DNA of 64,000 bases, taken from Isochrysis galbana. Taxonomy: Eukaryota > Haptophyta > Isochrysidales > Isochrysidaceae. Shown one piece after another: positions 30,061-40,800 of the stretch. The DNA lies in NCBI GenBank assembly GCA_018136815.1, contig CM030941.1, forward strand, positions 19,771 through 83,770, written 5' to 3'. The notes under the pieces are model-generated. The model saw only the letters and a program-made list of their open reading frames with translations, did not search any database and was not told the DNA's origin. A program made the position numbers and the translations under genes. The first letter of the stretch is position 1, and the number at the start of each line of letters is the position of its first letter.

Positions 30061-31262
30061 TTTTTCGGACCTTTCGTTCCGAAAGTTAACGATGGTGTAA
30101 CAGCGGCAGTGCAGGAAAGCCTCGCGTGTTCATGCTCACCGCCAACCTGTCGCATCCGAGATTGCTCGACGATGTGATCCACAAATAAACTCAGCAGGTG
30201 AACGCCTTCATACTGCCTATCAAGCCCACCGCGGTTTGACACCTTTCCGTCGCTCGTCTATCCAAGTCCTCGGTTCCTTGGATGCCACGGACGGGGGGAT
30301 GTGGATGTGCTTGATTTGTTGACTAAGTGACAAACGAGGAACCACGAACCACCACCACTCGGCACTCGGTCTCGACGACGCCGACGTGACTTCGCGGGCC
30401 TCCATCACCAACACACGCCGCCCACGTCAAGCACGCGCCGCGCCCACTATGCGCTATAATGTGTCCGGTGCGCCGCAGTCGCGGCGCCGCGCGCCGCGCC
30501 ACCTCTAAAGATCTGTCATCTGTCACAACCTCTGAAGTTTGAGTGCACATGCACGGGCGCGGGTGCCGGTAGGCATGCCCTTCAAAATGTTCCTATACAT
30601 GCCATGTATATGTATACATATGGGGGGGGCACGCACACGCACACGCACACGCGAGATGTACGCCACAAAAAACCCTTTTGATATTCATATTCACGCCTCG
30701 CACGCCCGCAGCTTTTAGCTTTCAGCTTTGGGACTCTACTAGCCCGGTCACTCACTAGGGGGGTGCGGAGGGCACCATCTGTAATGGGCAAACGAAGGCC
30801 TAAATAAGCTCCCTATAGATTCTGGTATGGGAGATCAGAAAAAAAACCGGGGTCTTCCGGTAAAATTTTCGAAAAATACCCGATTTCAGGCCTCTGCCTC
30901 TGACGGTCGTGCGGAAAAATATTTCAGGCCCCCCTCCGGTATTATTTTACCGATGGCCTTCATGCGCGCCTCTCGCAGCGAAACACGAAACCATGGGCAT
31001 CGGCAGCTGACCCGGACCAAAGATCCTGGCAATATAGTTTCACTATGTTTTCATGGGCTTGAACGTGACCATGAGGGAAGCCATAGGGCTGGGCCCTCAC
31101 TCACAATGCGAAGTCGCGTTCCGTCAAAAGAGGGCCAGGTGATTTTTTGGAATCCATATATGCTTGTTTTCTTTTTAGGTAGCCACAATAATATTATTAT
31201 TACGAAGATGAGTACAAAGCTAATCACGCTCCCCCACTCTCAACACACGCGGTAACCCCCAG
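30061..31262. other. No gene recognised
   Basis: Contains a (CACACG)n-like microsatellite near 30632-30650 and ATGTATATGTATACATATG near 30603. A motif at 31110-31135 (GTCGCGTTCCGTCAAAAGAG) recurs near 27546, 36267 and 45467. No convincing coding frame. Confidence 0.4.
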
Positions 31263-31440
31263 CTACGCGGGCTGAGTTTTCATCTTCTTCGTCTTTTTCT
31301 CACATCCCTCTTCCTCGATCCTATTGTCGATGTCGTTCTGCTGGCAGGCGACGATGTCGCTTGGCTGATCTTGGGTGGCGAGGTCCGTGACGTGTGCGAG
31401 GACGGCCTTCTTGTTCTCCATGTAGAGTTTGCCCGCCCTT
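31263..31440 (-). CDS. Hypothetical protein, C-terminal exon
   Basis: The minus-strand frame reads GKLYMENKKAVLAHVTDLATQDQPSD... and continues with IVACQQNDIDNRIEEEGCEKK to a UAG ending at 31263. Residue composition is balanced and unlike the surrounding low-complexity text. A probable upstream part in another frame (31450-31540, with RLDAERKRCSHDSF) suggests an intron or an indel near 31440. No family recognised. Confidence 0.35.
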
Positions 31441-31977
31441 GGAGCAGGAGGAGGAACGAGTCGTGCGAGCAGCGCTTGCGCTCGGCGTCCAGTCGACAGG
31501 TGGCCGTGTCAAGAGAGTCGAACGAAGCCAGCGAGCAGGAGCACGAGAGGAGAGGACGGAGGACCGTACGGATGCGCGCCGAGTTGCCACCATCGTGAGG
31601 AAGACGAGGGCGAGGAGAGAGCTGGAGGGTGAGCGAGGAGGGAGGAGGGAGGCAGGCAGTAGGAGCCTTCTCTCTCTGGTAGGTCGATGAGAGCGGGAGA
31701 GGGAGAGGGGGGAGGGGACTGGGTGGGGGGGGGGAGGAGGGGAGAGAGACCAAAAGACATACCAGTTGTTTACGTTAGTGTTCTCGCCATATACGGTAAT
31801 AATTCCCCGGTCCCAGGGGGTGTCCCCATGGTTCCCGACCGCCCTCCGCGCCCAGAGTCCCCCCGGTAGGGCGGCATTAATTTGGTATTAACAGGTTATG
31901 CCCCATATGCTAAGTACCTACTTAGAGATAGTGCTCCACTGCTAAGTACCTACTTAAAGATAGTGCCGAAGCGTGGT
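31441..31977. other. Low-complexity purine-rich stretch and a short direct repeat
   Basis: 31520-31745 is GA-rich. The block TGCTAAGTACCTACTTA with GATAGTGC occurs twice, at about 31908 and 31940 (32-bp period). Confidence 0.5.
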
Positions 31978-32650
31978 TGTCGCATCCGCGATCGACTTCC
32001 GACCTTAGGCGTCTTCGAGCCCAGTCGTTCTTGTTGCCGCGGAGTTTTACTCGTAACTTGTAGAACTCTGCACTCGTAACTCGCCCCTCGCTCCTTGTCA
32101 TTGCGCCCCTTTGTGGCCTGTCTCGCTCCTGTTTCGCTCCTTTGCACCTTGGGCCTTGCTCTGCCTTTGGTCCCTCCTTGCTGTCGTTCCCCCGCGCTCG
32201 TTCTCGCTCTCGTCGTAGGTGTTCGTCGTTGCGGACCTTTCCCCCGCGCGAAGCCTACCCTCTCTCCCCTTCCGGTTTACGCTCGTAGATTCCCTCCTTA
32301 CTTTCTATCTACTCGTTCGCGGTAACCGCCGTTCGCCGTCGGCTCTTCCGTCGCATCATCGCTCTCTTGTCGGCTTTCTCTTCCTTGTTTCCTTCCTTCT
32401 GTGTTTTCCCCGCCCAAGTGGAGAAAGATACGTTAGTGTGGAGGAATGTTGGGTGAAAGTCAAGTGTGCGTGTCTCGGATTGTTGTCGGACTCATCGGAT
32501 TGGTACCCTGTCGGCCTCTGTCGCCCTCGTCCCTCGTCCCAGTCGCTCCTCGCTCCCTCGTTTTCGCTCTCGCTCTCGCTCAGTCGTAACCAGCAATCTT
32601 ACAACACCAACCAAATCCACTCACTCACCCACTCACCCTCGCTATCCGCT
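31978..32650 (+). repeat. LTR-like sequence, family starting TGTCGCAT
   Basis: It starts TGTCGCATCCGCGATCGAC, a near match to the inverted sequence ending at 29359, and runs through pyrimidine-rich text to a start codon at 32651. As in the gypsy LTRs at the left, a short Pro/Ser-rich frame begins at its far end. I infer a solo or truncated LTR of another retrotransposon family; no second flanking LTR or TG...CA pair was confirmed. Confidence 0.4.
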
Positions 32651-32851
32651 ATGTCCGCTCCGTCTTCGCGCTCGCCCTCGCCACTGCCCGCCATCCATCT
32701 TCCAACCATGGAAGATGGCCTGCCCGTCCCGCCCGCCAATGGCCAAAATGCCGTACCTGCCGCCGCCTACCTTCCGTCCCGTTCGGTCCCTCCTGTTCCA
32801 TCCATAACCTCCAATCCGTCAGTGGTAGATAGCCAACTAACAACTAAGTAG
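32651..32851 (+). pseudogene. Possible gag N-terminus of the LTR-like element
   Basis: Open frame from MSAPSSRSPSPLPAIH to SVVDSQLTTK, Pro/Ser-rich. It is similar in style and position, though not in sequence, to the gag start in the gypsy LTR. It stops at 32851 where unrelated DNA begins. It could equally be chance coding. Confidence 0.25.
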
Positions 32852-33640
32852 TTAGCTGGGTAACTTGTTCACGCCTTAGCCGGTGTGTCGGCTGTGTCTG
32901 CCATCCTCCAACACCTCCCACATGAAGATATCGTTGAACCCCCGCAGGATGTTCCACGACAGACCGTAGCAAAGGCGCACGAGCGTCCACTTCTCGGCCG
33001 AGAAGACCTCGCGCAGGTGCTCATTCACCTCTGAGTAAGCCTCCTCCCGGAGCTTCTTCCTGAGGTCGTCGAAAAAGGTGGAGCTAGCCAGCTCGGCGAG
33101 CCCAGTGTGCACGGGCTCGCCTGCAGCGTTGCGGAGCTTGTAGAGAGCTAGGGGTAGGCGGTTATGTCCCGTTCCGAAGCAAGACATTTGGGCAGGTTTG
33201 TGGGAAAGGGACATTTTCGCAATGTCCCAGGACATTTGGGCCCACCATGGGGGCGTTCGCGCGCGAAAATGGCGCGGGAGCTGCTTCTACCGTAATACTC
33301 GTAATCGTAATGTCGTTATAAAGTTCAAAGTTCCGCTCTTGGCCTCTATCAGATCAAGTGCAGGCGTCTGTGATGTTGCGCTACAACCGCAATGCGCGCC
33401 GCAACGAAGAAAGAAGGACCGCGTGCTAATGTGTGAGCAAGTGTGAGGTGTGAGATGTGTGTCGATGTGTACGAGCCTATGTAATTAATAGTAATAACAC
33501 TATACTAGCCAAAGCAGACCAAAAGCCAAAAGCGTTCAAATATCCCCATCCTTGCTAACACCTTTCGTTGTTCGTTGTCACCTACCTGGAGGTTTACTTG
33601 ACTCAACTTGACACTTCACATGTTGAAACACACACGTGGG

Positions 33641-34037
33641 AAAAACTATTGTTATAGTTTTAGCGATGGAGCGCGCGCCGACCGCTCCCACTTCCCAGCC
33701 CCCCGCCGCCACGACGCCCCACAGGGGCCGCCCCAAGCCGCCGGAGCCCAAGCGCTCGCAGGCTGTCCCCCTGACTGACAGCGACGTCGACATGATCCTC
33801 CACCCCTCCATCCTTCCCCCCGACTTCCTTCTCTCCGCTCGACTGCTCCGCCTTGCTGCCACTCGCCCTCCGACCTGCCTTGCTACCGTAGCTCCCTCCA
33901 AACCAGACACCCGTCTACCCTCCTTTCGTCGCATCCGCTCCCCTGTCTCTACTCTGACACCCTTTCCTTGCTCACCCACCCTCGCCCTGTCATCTCCCTT
34001 CCGCGCCTTTGCTCCACCCGAGGGCAAAAGTTGGTGA
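33641..34037 (+). mobile_element. Retroposon 5' end nested in the hAT-like element
   Basis: AAAAACTATTGTTATAGTTT at about 33644 and the frame starting MERAPTAPTSQPPAATTPHR (ATG at 33666) match the start of the retroposon at 62518 (AAAAACTATTG..., MERAATAPEPQATLATAPH). The open frame runs to 34037 and then similarity is lost. I read it as a 5' piece of the same family, with ORF1 start. Confidence 0.6.
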
Positions 34038-34190
34038 AGACGTGAAGACTAGCTAGCTCTACAGGCTTGGCCATGGACCATGCATGGGGAGAGCTAATAA
34101 GCATGTATGGGAGGGAAAGATTAATTGGTTTAGTTGGTGGGAAGCCCAGATTCTTGAACCTAAGCTATCCTTGAGGCACTAAAGGCCAGA

Positions 34191-34240
34191 GTCCTACGAA
34201 TGCATGGAAATCGTAGGACGCGGTCCTACAATGTAGGACG
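34191..34240. other. Double hairpin module, copy 1
   Basis: GTCCTACGA and TCGTAGGAC flank an 11-base loop. After GCG comes GTCCTACA-A-TGTAGGAC, then GGAAC. The same two stems recur at 49269-49317 with a different first loop. Confidence 0.7.
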
Positions 34241-34805
34241 GAACCGGCTGACCGCTATACCACGGGCGAGCAATAGCAATAGTTGCCTTCCGGGAGGGGG
34301 AGGGCGGGGTGGCAGCTACATGAGTGCGCGACTAGACATTTAGGCATGTCTAATGTCTAATGGACATTTCAGGGGACATTTGGGTGCAAAATTTGGATGT
34401 CCCGAGACATTTTTTGGGGACATTTGGGCAGAAAAAACGGGACATATCCGCCTACCCCTATAGAGAGCCCGCAGACAAAGCTCGGGCAGGTCCTCCGGGT
34501 GCCCCCAACCAACGCCCCATCATCTTGCTCAGGCTCAGGATGGTGGCCTCCTTGTCCCACATGCTCTGCGACTCCAGCTTGGACACCTTGCCGGCTTTCA
34601 GCTCTGCCGCCGCGGAGAGAATGGCGCAACGTGTGCGCGTCCTCTCATACATTCCGCGCCAGTGCTTGCGGTCGGCCTCGACACGGCGCAGCGCAGCCTC
34701 ACACTCGAGAAGCCTCGCCTTGAGGCGATCCATCTCGATCTGTGCTGCGCTCGATGGGTCGCTCCGCATGGCCTCCCGGGTTGGAGCGGGAGGCCACAGA
34801 GGCAC

Positions 34806-35661
34806 AGGCTGCTACCGTCTTTCGGGTGGTGAGTACAAACTAAGTAACGGGTTTAGTGGGAAAGGAGCGCAACAAACAAGATACTGTATATAACGAGGCG
34901 CATACAATGAAAAAAAGAGACAACGTCGGGATGAAAGAAAGAGAGAGGGGAAAGAGAGCCGCGATGTGACAAGCTACCCGTCCATGTACAAAGTAAAAAT
35001 GCGTTTACGTTTAAGGTTTGGTGCTCCACTCTTCTGTAACCAACAGTTTTTACATCCGTAGGAAACCAGAGCGATTCCCCCCTTTTAAGAGAATCATGGA
35101 TGGTGTCTACGTATAGCGTTCTTGCAGAACTCGAACTCTTTTACCAGAAAGGGCGATCGGCTCCGCAAGAGAGCGTGATGCCATCTCGATTCAGCGCCCG
35201 GCGGGCCCCGACGAGGGTCGGTGGTTGGTGGACCCCCCTTTTTTGCCACTGTGTAAGAGATATGAGACGGGGCAAGACATCGGATCATAGACATAGACAT
35301 CGGATTCGGGGCGTTGGATAGGCCGGTGAGGTAGTGAGTAGTGAGCAGTGAGGTACCCGTACCAGTAATGAAGTCATGAATAGTGGATAGTATATAGTAT
35401 TGAGTATTGTGGTGGCTGCTCGCTGCTAGTGCTAGCGCCTCGCGCCCTGCATGGTGGACATGACGGCGCCTCGCCCCAGCCCGGCCCGGCAGAACCAGGC
35501 GTCTAGCGCGTGTTTCCAGACCGCCTTTCTAGCGTTGAGATAGCACACCGTCTGGGGTGCTCCCCACTCCTCGATATTGATATTACATTTTAAGCGCACG
35601 CCACGGGGGCTTGGGCTTACCGTATGACTAAACATAGAACATAATAGTAGTACGTCGAAGC
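34806..35661. other. No gene recognised
   Basis: Mixed-composition sequence. A minus-strand frame at 35432-35570 (WGAPQTVCYLNARKAVWKHA) could be an exon, but I see no partner exon. Confidence 0.35.
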
Positions 35662-36144
35662 GTGTCAGAAATATCTCACGCTGGGCCGATGTTGCTTGGA
35701 AGGCTCCCATGCAGCGTCTTGCCTGCTTTGGTGGCGGTGTGCGTACTGCAGCTTGACCCCATGCTGGGGGCACGAGCTGACGATGCGGTTGCAGCCGTGG
35801 AGGCCGCTCAGGAGCCATTCGTTCAGGCGCTGCTCGAGAAGACGGCCGCCAACCGGGAGCGGAATGACGCGGTAGTTCGGCAGAAGACGGAAGCAGCAGT
35901 GTACGCTTCTATTGCTGGAAGTGCAGGCATCAAGAGGCAGATTGTCGGGCTGGATGGGAAGTACGTATACCTCGACCGCAAGGAGGTTGCTCGGCTCACT
36001 CGAAGGGGCGAGCTTGCGTGCGCGATGGACGGCACCTGCCGCGTTGTTGAGCGCAGGGGCGCTCCGCTTCAGCTAGCGCTTCCGGAAGTGAAGCAGCTCA
36101 AGTGCGACGGAGTAGGTCGCAACTGTAGATTCAGACCGACATAA
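35662..36144 (+). CDS. Putative thylakoid-lumen protein, hypothetical
   Basis: 160 codons from the Met at 35662; a second Met at 35689 (MLLGRLPCSVLPALVAVCVL) starts a hydrophobic segment ending in GARA-DDAV. An AxA site after a hydrophobic core, followed by acidic residues, is typical of thylakoid-transfer or secretory leaders. The mature part is helical (AAVEAAQEPFVQALLEKTAA) followed by a basic, Cys-containing C-terminal domain (YVYLDRKEVARL, CAMDGTCRVVE, CDGVGRNCRF). If plastid-targeted, a transit peptide may lie on an upstream exon. I do not recognise the family. The lumen location is inferred from the leader only and a plain secretory signal is possible. Confidence 0.6.
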   Translation: MSEISHAGPMLLGRLPCSVLPALVAVCVLQLDPMLGARADDAVAAVEAAQEPFVQALLEKTAANRERNDAVVRQKTEAAVYASIAGSAGIKRQIVGLDGKYVYLDRKEVARLTRRGELACAMDGTCRVVERRGAPLQLALPEVKQLKCDGVGRNCRFRPT

Positions 36145-36683
36145 CCTCTACGGAAGTGGCTAGCTTCTATGGCGACGTGTGCTCGCCACGCAGCGCCCAG
36201 CGCCGTTCAAGGAAGAAAGCAGGGCACTTATGTGCTCATGGGTTCCCCATCAGATGGTGTTAAGGTCGCGTTCCGCCGAAAGAGGATCAGATAAGTTTAT
36301 TTTCGAAATACAAGTAAAATGTTAAGTCACTAGTGTTTATTCTGTGTTTTTAGTAAAGTGGCATCGGGGTGAAGTTAATTTTATTTTTATTGCTTCTCTA
36401 TTGTTTTAAGTTTTAAGCTACGCGCAATTTACAATTTATCCATGCCTGGGAACCACGCGACCGATATCGATACCTCGACTTGTGCTGCGGCGCCGCGCCC
36501 CGTTTACATTAGTAAACGGGCGGAGTGAGAGACTGGCAACAGGCGGAGGAGCGGAGGGCATAACATCGATTGTTGTTATTGTATAAAATTATTCTTTTCT
36601 TTTTCTTAATCTTAATATAGCTGTTATGCATGTCGCATGTCGACATGGCATGTCCTCTTTCGGTTCTTGTGAGTGTGAGGTCC
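36145..36683. other. Intergenic, with the GTCGCGTTCCG motif
   Basis: Near 36267 lies GGTCGCGTTCCGCCGAAAGA, the same motif as at 31110 and 45467. The rest is AT-rich with no coding frame. Confidence 0.4.
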
Positions 36684-37160
36684 TCAAAGACCCTCGTGTA
36701 GGATGTAGGTTAGGCCAGCTGTAGCTGTAGCAGTACCGTTAATGCGAAGGTCGCACGCCAGTACACCAATACTCAGCCAGCGCTCCTGTGCCGCGAACGC
36801 GCGAAACACACCATAGCACAGCCGCGCCTCGCAGAACGAAACAACACCCTTCGCCGAAGGAAACAACACTCTGCGCCGCACCCCTACATGAAGTACTTTG
36901 TCGGGAGCCCAAATGCATACGAGTTTGTTGTGGCTGCACACACCTTCGATTCTTGCTTCGGGCTGCTGAGAAGACCAACTCGAGCCGCTGAAGCGCTAAA
37001 CCAGCATGCAAGACGTCCCAAACAGTCTAATCGCCTCAATGATACCCGACCTCGCTTGCTCCCGCCACAATCTTCTGGAGCTTGCTCGTACGTGTCACAT
37101 CATCGCCCTTGACGCGATCGCCGAAGACGTGGGAGGCATCAAGCGAGAACCAATTGTGAC

Positions 37161-37790
37161 CTGGCGCACCGACTTGAGCCTGGCGGAAGAGAGGCACGCG
37201 AGCATCGCCAGCAACAGGGTCGTCGCTATAGTTAATGCCAAATGCATCGCCGCGGCAGCATTGGTGGCCTTGGAAGTCCAATCATCGCCAAAGTCGTCTT
37301 GCGCATCGTCGTCGAGTTCGCTCTGCACCTCATTGAAAAACGCCTGCAGTGCATCCGCCCTCTCTGTGAAGACGCCGACGGTGGGCACTCCTCCTGTCGT
37401 TGGCTGGCGCAGTATGTGGGCCGGCCCATACCAAAGAAGCCACACTGTCTGGGTGAGGGCACACGCTGTGGCTGCGGTGGTGAACAGCCACACCAGCAGG
37501 GTGTCCGTGCGCGAGCGGTGAGCCGCAGGGATAGCAAGCGAACCGACGACGACGGCCAGTGCAGCGACGGGCAGCGAAGGTGCAAATGGGTAATGGGCCG
37601 AAGCAAGAGAGAGGAAGAGCAGGATCCCCGAGAGTCCCTTGAAAAGGTGGGAGACGCCACCAGCAGCAGGGGAGGCCGGCTCCTGCGCGCAAAGTCGGTG
37701 CAGGGGGTGAGGTGCAGTCAGCGCAGCAAGGCCGCCGAGAGCAAGCAAGAGCCATGCGAGAAGGAATCCAAGATGCACATTTTGGCCCAT
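37161..37790 (-). CDS. Membrane protein, possible paralogue or continuation of the repeat-TM gene
   Basis: The Met at 37790 starts a hydrophobic protein: MGQNVHLGFLLAWLLLALGG as first membrane segment, then at least three more (GILLFLSLASAHYPF, ALAVVVGSLAIPA, LLVWLFTTAATACAL). A TVWLLWYG motif and an acidic loop (SELDDDAQDDFGDD) come before a last segment (LALTIATTLLLAMLA). A GT at 37160 is a plausible donor. A candidate last exon is 36830-36684 (ARLCYGVFRAFAAQ... to a stop). It begins only 28 bp after the stop of the nine-exon gene upstream, so it may be part of that gene by alternative splicing. Confidence 0.5.
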
Positions 37791-37818
37791 GACCCTCCGA
37801 GGGGTCCATCCACTTGGA

Positions 37819-40800
37819 CTACCGCATACTCGGGTCGTACTCTTCTAGGGCGGGTATCATCGCCACCTGCACTGGAACCACAGTTGCTTTGAGGACTGCG
37901 ACGCACGCGGCGGCGAGAATACAAAATGCGCCGATGGTTGTAGACGCGAGCACAAGGACTTCCGCATCGTGGCCAAGGTGCGCGATTGGCGTGAGGTCGC
38001 CGCGGAGCATACGGAGGAGATCGCGAAGTGTCAGGCCCTACGATGGGAAGGAGTGCAGTGAGCTCAGCCCTCCCGGGATTGACAAATGAGCTACTGCAGT
38101 TTGCGTGCATCAGGATGCGCGCCGCCCGAATGCGTCATTCGCTCAGCCACGTGAGGGGCGCGCCGGTGGATGGAACTTTCCTGTGTCGACAACAGCCAAA
38201 TCGCGTCCACCGCGGGGCATATCAAAAGCGTGGTAGCGGCGACAAGAAGCGGCGAACCGGCGCTCGCGGACTGGGCGACAGCCCACGCAGCCATGGCAGC
38301 TCCCGCGAGCGCAGGAGAAAGGTGGAGAGGCGACAAGAAAAGGGCTGCGAAGAAGATGAGGTGGAGGAGGAAGAAGCAACGCATTGACCATGCTGCGACG
38401 TTGAGAGGCGTGGCGGGGGCGTCTTTCGGTCAGGATAGATAGGATTCAAAGAAAGCGTGATGTGACGCCGCGCCGTCCATCGTGGTTGGCGTGCACGGCG
38501 GCTGTGGCGCGGACAGTCCATCCGGGAAATCTCGCCCGATGGGGAGCCCGCTAGCCTCGCTTGCAGCTCACCGGCCTCGGCGCGTCTCTGCCAGGCGACG
38601 AGCCTTGAGGCTGGCAGCCGGACGGACGCGTAGGCCTTGAGCAAGATGGGCGCTAGGATGAGCTTGGTCGTCGAGGCACCCAGGATGCACAGCAAGACGC
38701 AGAGCTGCGGCGCAGGGTCGCAGCAGCGGGTGGTAGGTGATAACCACGCGAGCGAAAAGGGAGCGGACGGGTGCTTTGCGGAGTGGGCGCACAAGGCGAT
38801 CGACTGCGCGTCTCCAACGCCTCGTATTGTGTCTGCGTGCAGGTGTCCGTCGCAGCAAGGCATCGCCGCTCGCCCCCACCTGCGTGGCGGACAGCTCCAG
38901 TGCCGGTGCAAAGTCGCCCCGCAGCAAGTCGATAAGAGCAGAGCCAATGTCGGTGTCTGCGTGCCATGCTAGCCATACGCCGTCCAAAGCGAGAAGGCCC
39001 AAGACAAAGCCAAAGGCGCCGGAGAGCGCGGACTTTTTGAGCGACGAGCGAGCGCGGACGAGCTTACAGGCGTGGAGCCGACTGCGTGGGGACATCGGGC
39101 AAGATGTCAGCGCGTCTGCACCGCCACCTACGCCACGGCGTGTGTACCGGGCACTAGAAATGTGCTTCTCGACCACACCCTGTCATCATGGTCGGGCGAT
39201 TCAGAGGCGACTGAATCAGAGCGGCGTGGCGCCCATCCGCTTGGGGAGTTGTGGGTGGTCGCACACCATGCAAACAAGACCCAAACCGCAATGAGTGGCG
39301 TTGGGTCGCGCCGGGTGGAGGCTGAAACAAGCGAGAGGGCGAGAAGGATGTGCGCGAAGACCGCAGTGACATCTCCCCAAAACATCTCCTGGGCGCAAGG
39401 GGGCCACCGCGCGGCGCGGTGAGTCACTTGCGGAGACAGCTTACGTACCACAACCTCACGGAAGACGAGGCGTTCAGAGGGCCGTGCTCATGGACGCGCC
39501 GAAGGTGCGTGCGGCGCGCCTTCTTCGTCGCATGCACGAGGATGTGCTCCGCCCCTGGGTTGAAGTGCGACCTGAACGACACGCCCCCATCCGAGAGTGC
39601 CGACGAGATGGCGCCCCCCTCCTCCTCCTCCTCCACTTCGTCCTCATCCTCACCTTCCATCCTGAGCCACCTTGGCAGTGCAGCGTGGCGAGAGGAGAGG
39701 GCGGTCCCCGCAGAGGAGAGCCAGTCGGAGCGAGGGGTGCAGAGGACAAGTGTGCACAGAGAGAGCGTCACGAGCTTGAGCGAGCACGAGAGCAGCACGA
39801 GGCACGCCGTTGCGAGCTGCAAGAGAGCAGGGGCAGTAAGAGCGCGGATAGGGAAATTAGAAAAGCAGCAGGCACGCCGGGCGGAATATGCTCTCCCCGG
39901 GATGCGCCGTGAGACGAGGCCGAGGCGCGCACAGCCAAATCCCGCATGGCCTATTCTGCTTACTTGTGGCCTTGTGAGGTGGCTGGAGAGCGACTCCCCC
40001 AACTCAGCCGCGGCGCCTTGCAGACCAATATCGCCAAGGCCCGTCGAGTTGAGCCACAACAAATCGAGCCCGAGGCAGACACCCAAATAGGCGGCTGCGG
40101 CGCCCAAAATGTCGTTTCGGCGCTCCAGGGCGCCCAGGATGACGAGCAAGCAAGCAAGGCTGCAAGGGCGGCAAGTGGCACGGGTGAAGGCGGTCGGCTT
40201 GCTGCGGCGCTAGGCGCCTCACAAGGCGGCGGAGGAGTTCAAGAGTTTAGGGCGAGCGGGCCGAATCGACACATACGTGTGGCTGGAGCGAGGGGTGCGC
40301 CGCTTACACTGTGCGCCCTGTATCTATGGGACAGCACAGGGCAACTCACCATGTAGGGTCTCCGCCACCACGCGCGATTAATGTGAACATGCCCACAAGC
40401 AGCGTGCACGTGGCCAAGCCCGAGGCCCACTTTGCGAGCGCAACGGGCGATTTGGCCCAGCCTGCCAGTGCTGCGGCCGGGCCGTGTCCATGCCGCGCTC
40501 GCAGCGCAGCATCCAGCCCTGGCAGTAGCAGCAGCACAACGAGCTTGAGGGTGGCGGATAGAGTGAGCAGGAAAGTGGGCAAGTAGAGGCCGTCCACGTT
40601 GAAGTTGGCGGTGAGCAGCTGGGACTGGCAGAGCAGATGGCCCGCGTGCGGATGCGCTGGCAAGCCCTCCTCATCCGCCATCGAGAGCGCGCGGCGAGCC
40701 GGTGCCGAGGGCGGCGATGCCGCTGGCGGAGGTGGAACGCTGCAGCTTGTGGCCGCCAACTCGATCTGCTCCCATGTGAGCCGGAGTGGACCTTGGGAGC

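Larger units (their letters stand above)
33149..34460. mobile_element. hAT-like non-autonomous DNA transposon (1312 bp)
   Basis: Terminal inverted repeats begin TAGGGGTAGGCGG and match at 24 of 25 positions. The element is flanked by the 8-bp direct repeat TAGAGAGC (33141-33148 and 34461-34468). An 8-bp duplication and TAGGG/CAGGG ends are hallmarks of the hAT superfamily. Subterminal regions carry several GGACATTTGGG or GACATTTGGG motifs, a plausible transposase-binding array. No transposase is encoded; inside are the start of a retroposon (33641) and a double hairpin (34191). Confidence 0.82.
32876..34805 (-). pseudogene. Host coding region interrupted by a hAT-like insertion
   Basis: The 5' part (34805-34461) encodes a likely coiled coil (IEMDRLKARLLECEAALRRV), and the 3' part (33148-32876) reads KLRNAAGEPVHTGLAELASS to a stop at 32876. 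Removing 33149-34460 plus one copy of the 8-bp duplication joins the 3' frame to EDLPELCLRALYKLRN upstream, so the two parts were once contiguous. One extra base near 34492 still shifts the frame of the 5' part. That makes this a dead gene, or a live one with a sequence error and an allelic insertion. No family recognised. Confidence 0.6.

Noticed and set aside
34241-34275. Minus-strand tRNA-like text (GTGGTATAGCGGTCAGC then GGTTCCGTCC)
   Set aside because: The A- and B-box-like pieces are too close, there is no anticodon arm, and no acceptor strand pairs with CGCCCG. At most a tRNA-derived remnant.
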